Origin: Microcystis aeruginosa W13-11
GTDB taxonomy: Bacteria > Cyanobacteriota > Cyanobacteriia > Cyanobacteriales > Microcystaceae
DNA: 56,312 nucleotides
Reading direction: 5' to 3'
Assembly: GCA_009995705.1 (NCBI GenBank)
Contig: JAADBR010000037.1
Coordinates: forward strand, 1-56,312
Shown here: positions 55,886 through 56,312 of the stretch, piece by piece
Layout of the letters: the number at the start of each line of letters is the position of its first letter
Numbering within the stretch: the stretch's first letter is position 1
Made by a program: the position numbers and the translations under genes
Notes under the pieces: generated by a model
The model's input: the letters and a program-made list of their open reading frames with translations, nothing else
The model's database searches: none
Told to the model about the DNA's origin: nothing

Positions 55886-56312
55886 AATCGCCTATTTTTA
55901 ACTCAATAGTTAATTAACCAATTTGTCAAAATTACCGCCTGTTACTCCACTGAGCTGCCGATAAGATTATGGAAATATAAGCTCATAATGAACCGATCTG
56001 AAGCCTTTTTAGACTATCGGGCAATTAATTTGATCAGACATCTCCAAGAGCGACAACCCAATCACGGCTTGCCTTTACACCTTCTACTAACAAAGTAGTT
56101 TAATGGCTAAAATGTATGTCTTTCGCTACTATCATTCCTCTGCCTAGAGTCCTAGAAAAGCGATATATCCCTCTTTTGTCACTCTAGGGAAGGGTAAAAC
56201 AGAAATGGCAGGGAAAAACGGATTCTAATAGCGAATTTATCAATCGATTAAGTTGGGTATATAGAAAAGAAAAGCAGTGAATTAGTCTAGGGGTAAAGAA
56301 AACACAGAGCCA
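55886..56312. other. intergenic tail of the window
   Basis: A 36-codon frame at 55988-56098 (MNRSEAFLDYRAINLIRHLQ) has no ribosome site and no family likeness. No RNA gene, terminator or repeat was identified with confidence. Confidence 0.35.

Noticed and set aside
55988..56098. 36-codon frame near the right edge
   Set aside because: No ribosome site and no recognisable family. Length is within chance for AT-rich DNA.

Overview
The window looks like chromosome from a unicellular bloom-forming cyanobacterium, most likely Microcystis (M. aeruginosa type). The evidence is the photosystem II small-subunit genes psbX and psbI, ftrC, a photosystem-repair type FtsH, a CYP110-type P450, the xisH/xisI pair, many HIP1 octamers (GCGATCGC), and a very dense load of short palindromic and MITE-like repeats. 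No rRNA, tRNA or CRISPR array was seen.

Layout. 1-2.3 kb: fragment of an IS630-type transposase, a RAYT-type transposase, a PD-(D/E)XK-like protein and several hairpin repeats. 2.3-19.3 kb: mostly housekeeping. This part holds a Cu(+) P-type ATPase, DNA polymerase III delta', an acidic lipoprotein, ftsH, a D12-class adenine methylase, psbX, a comF-like gene behind a DUF1816 gene, ftrC with a DUF309 gene, and a lipopolysaccharide-export group (lptA, lptB, lptF, and lptD/DUF3769 further on) interleaved with rsmI and psbI.

19.5-30.8 kb: a minus-strand accessory cluster and the most interesting part. In transcription order it has a PH-like membrane protein, two small secreted proteins, a single-pass coiled-coil membrane protein, an FtsK/EccC-like multi-domain ATPase, two tiny helical proteins with WXG100-like signatures, a long alanine/glutamine-rich coiled-coil protein, a third WXG-like helical protein, a JAMM metalloprotease, and a 1246-residue NTPase with 14 WD40 repeats. 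I read it as a type VII (ESX)-like transport or conflict system joined to a NACHT/NB-ARC sensor. I know of no named system with this gene set.

31.5-38.3 kb: a second accessory area with a GNAT-like protein, an NTPase/TPR pair that looks like one STAND protein split into two overlapping genes, and a graveyard of small modules. These are a PIN-type toxin remnant, a relE broken by a 132-bp mini-element with an 8-bp target duplication, an xisH/xisI overlap split by a second related mini-element (again with an 8-bp duplication), and an internally deleted copy of the TPR gene.

38.8-56.3 kb: icd, a caspase-like protease next to an alpha/beta hydrolase, a DUF433/DUF5615 toxin-antitoxin pair between 122-bp direct repeats, two DUF29 paralogues, msrP, a P450, a TVP38-type membrane protein, rnhB-rne with a leader region close to 1 kb, a DUF2232 membrane protein and ylqF/rbgA. 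Three composite MITEs, each a small element inserted in another, occur at 4.7, 30.9 and 54.6 kb. Their boundaries can be read against intact copies in the same window.
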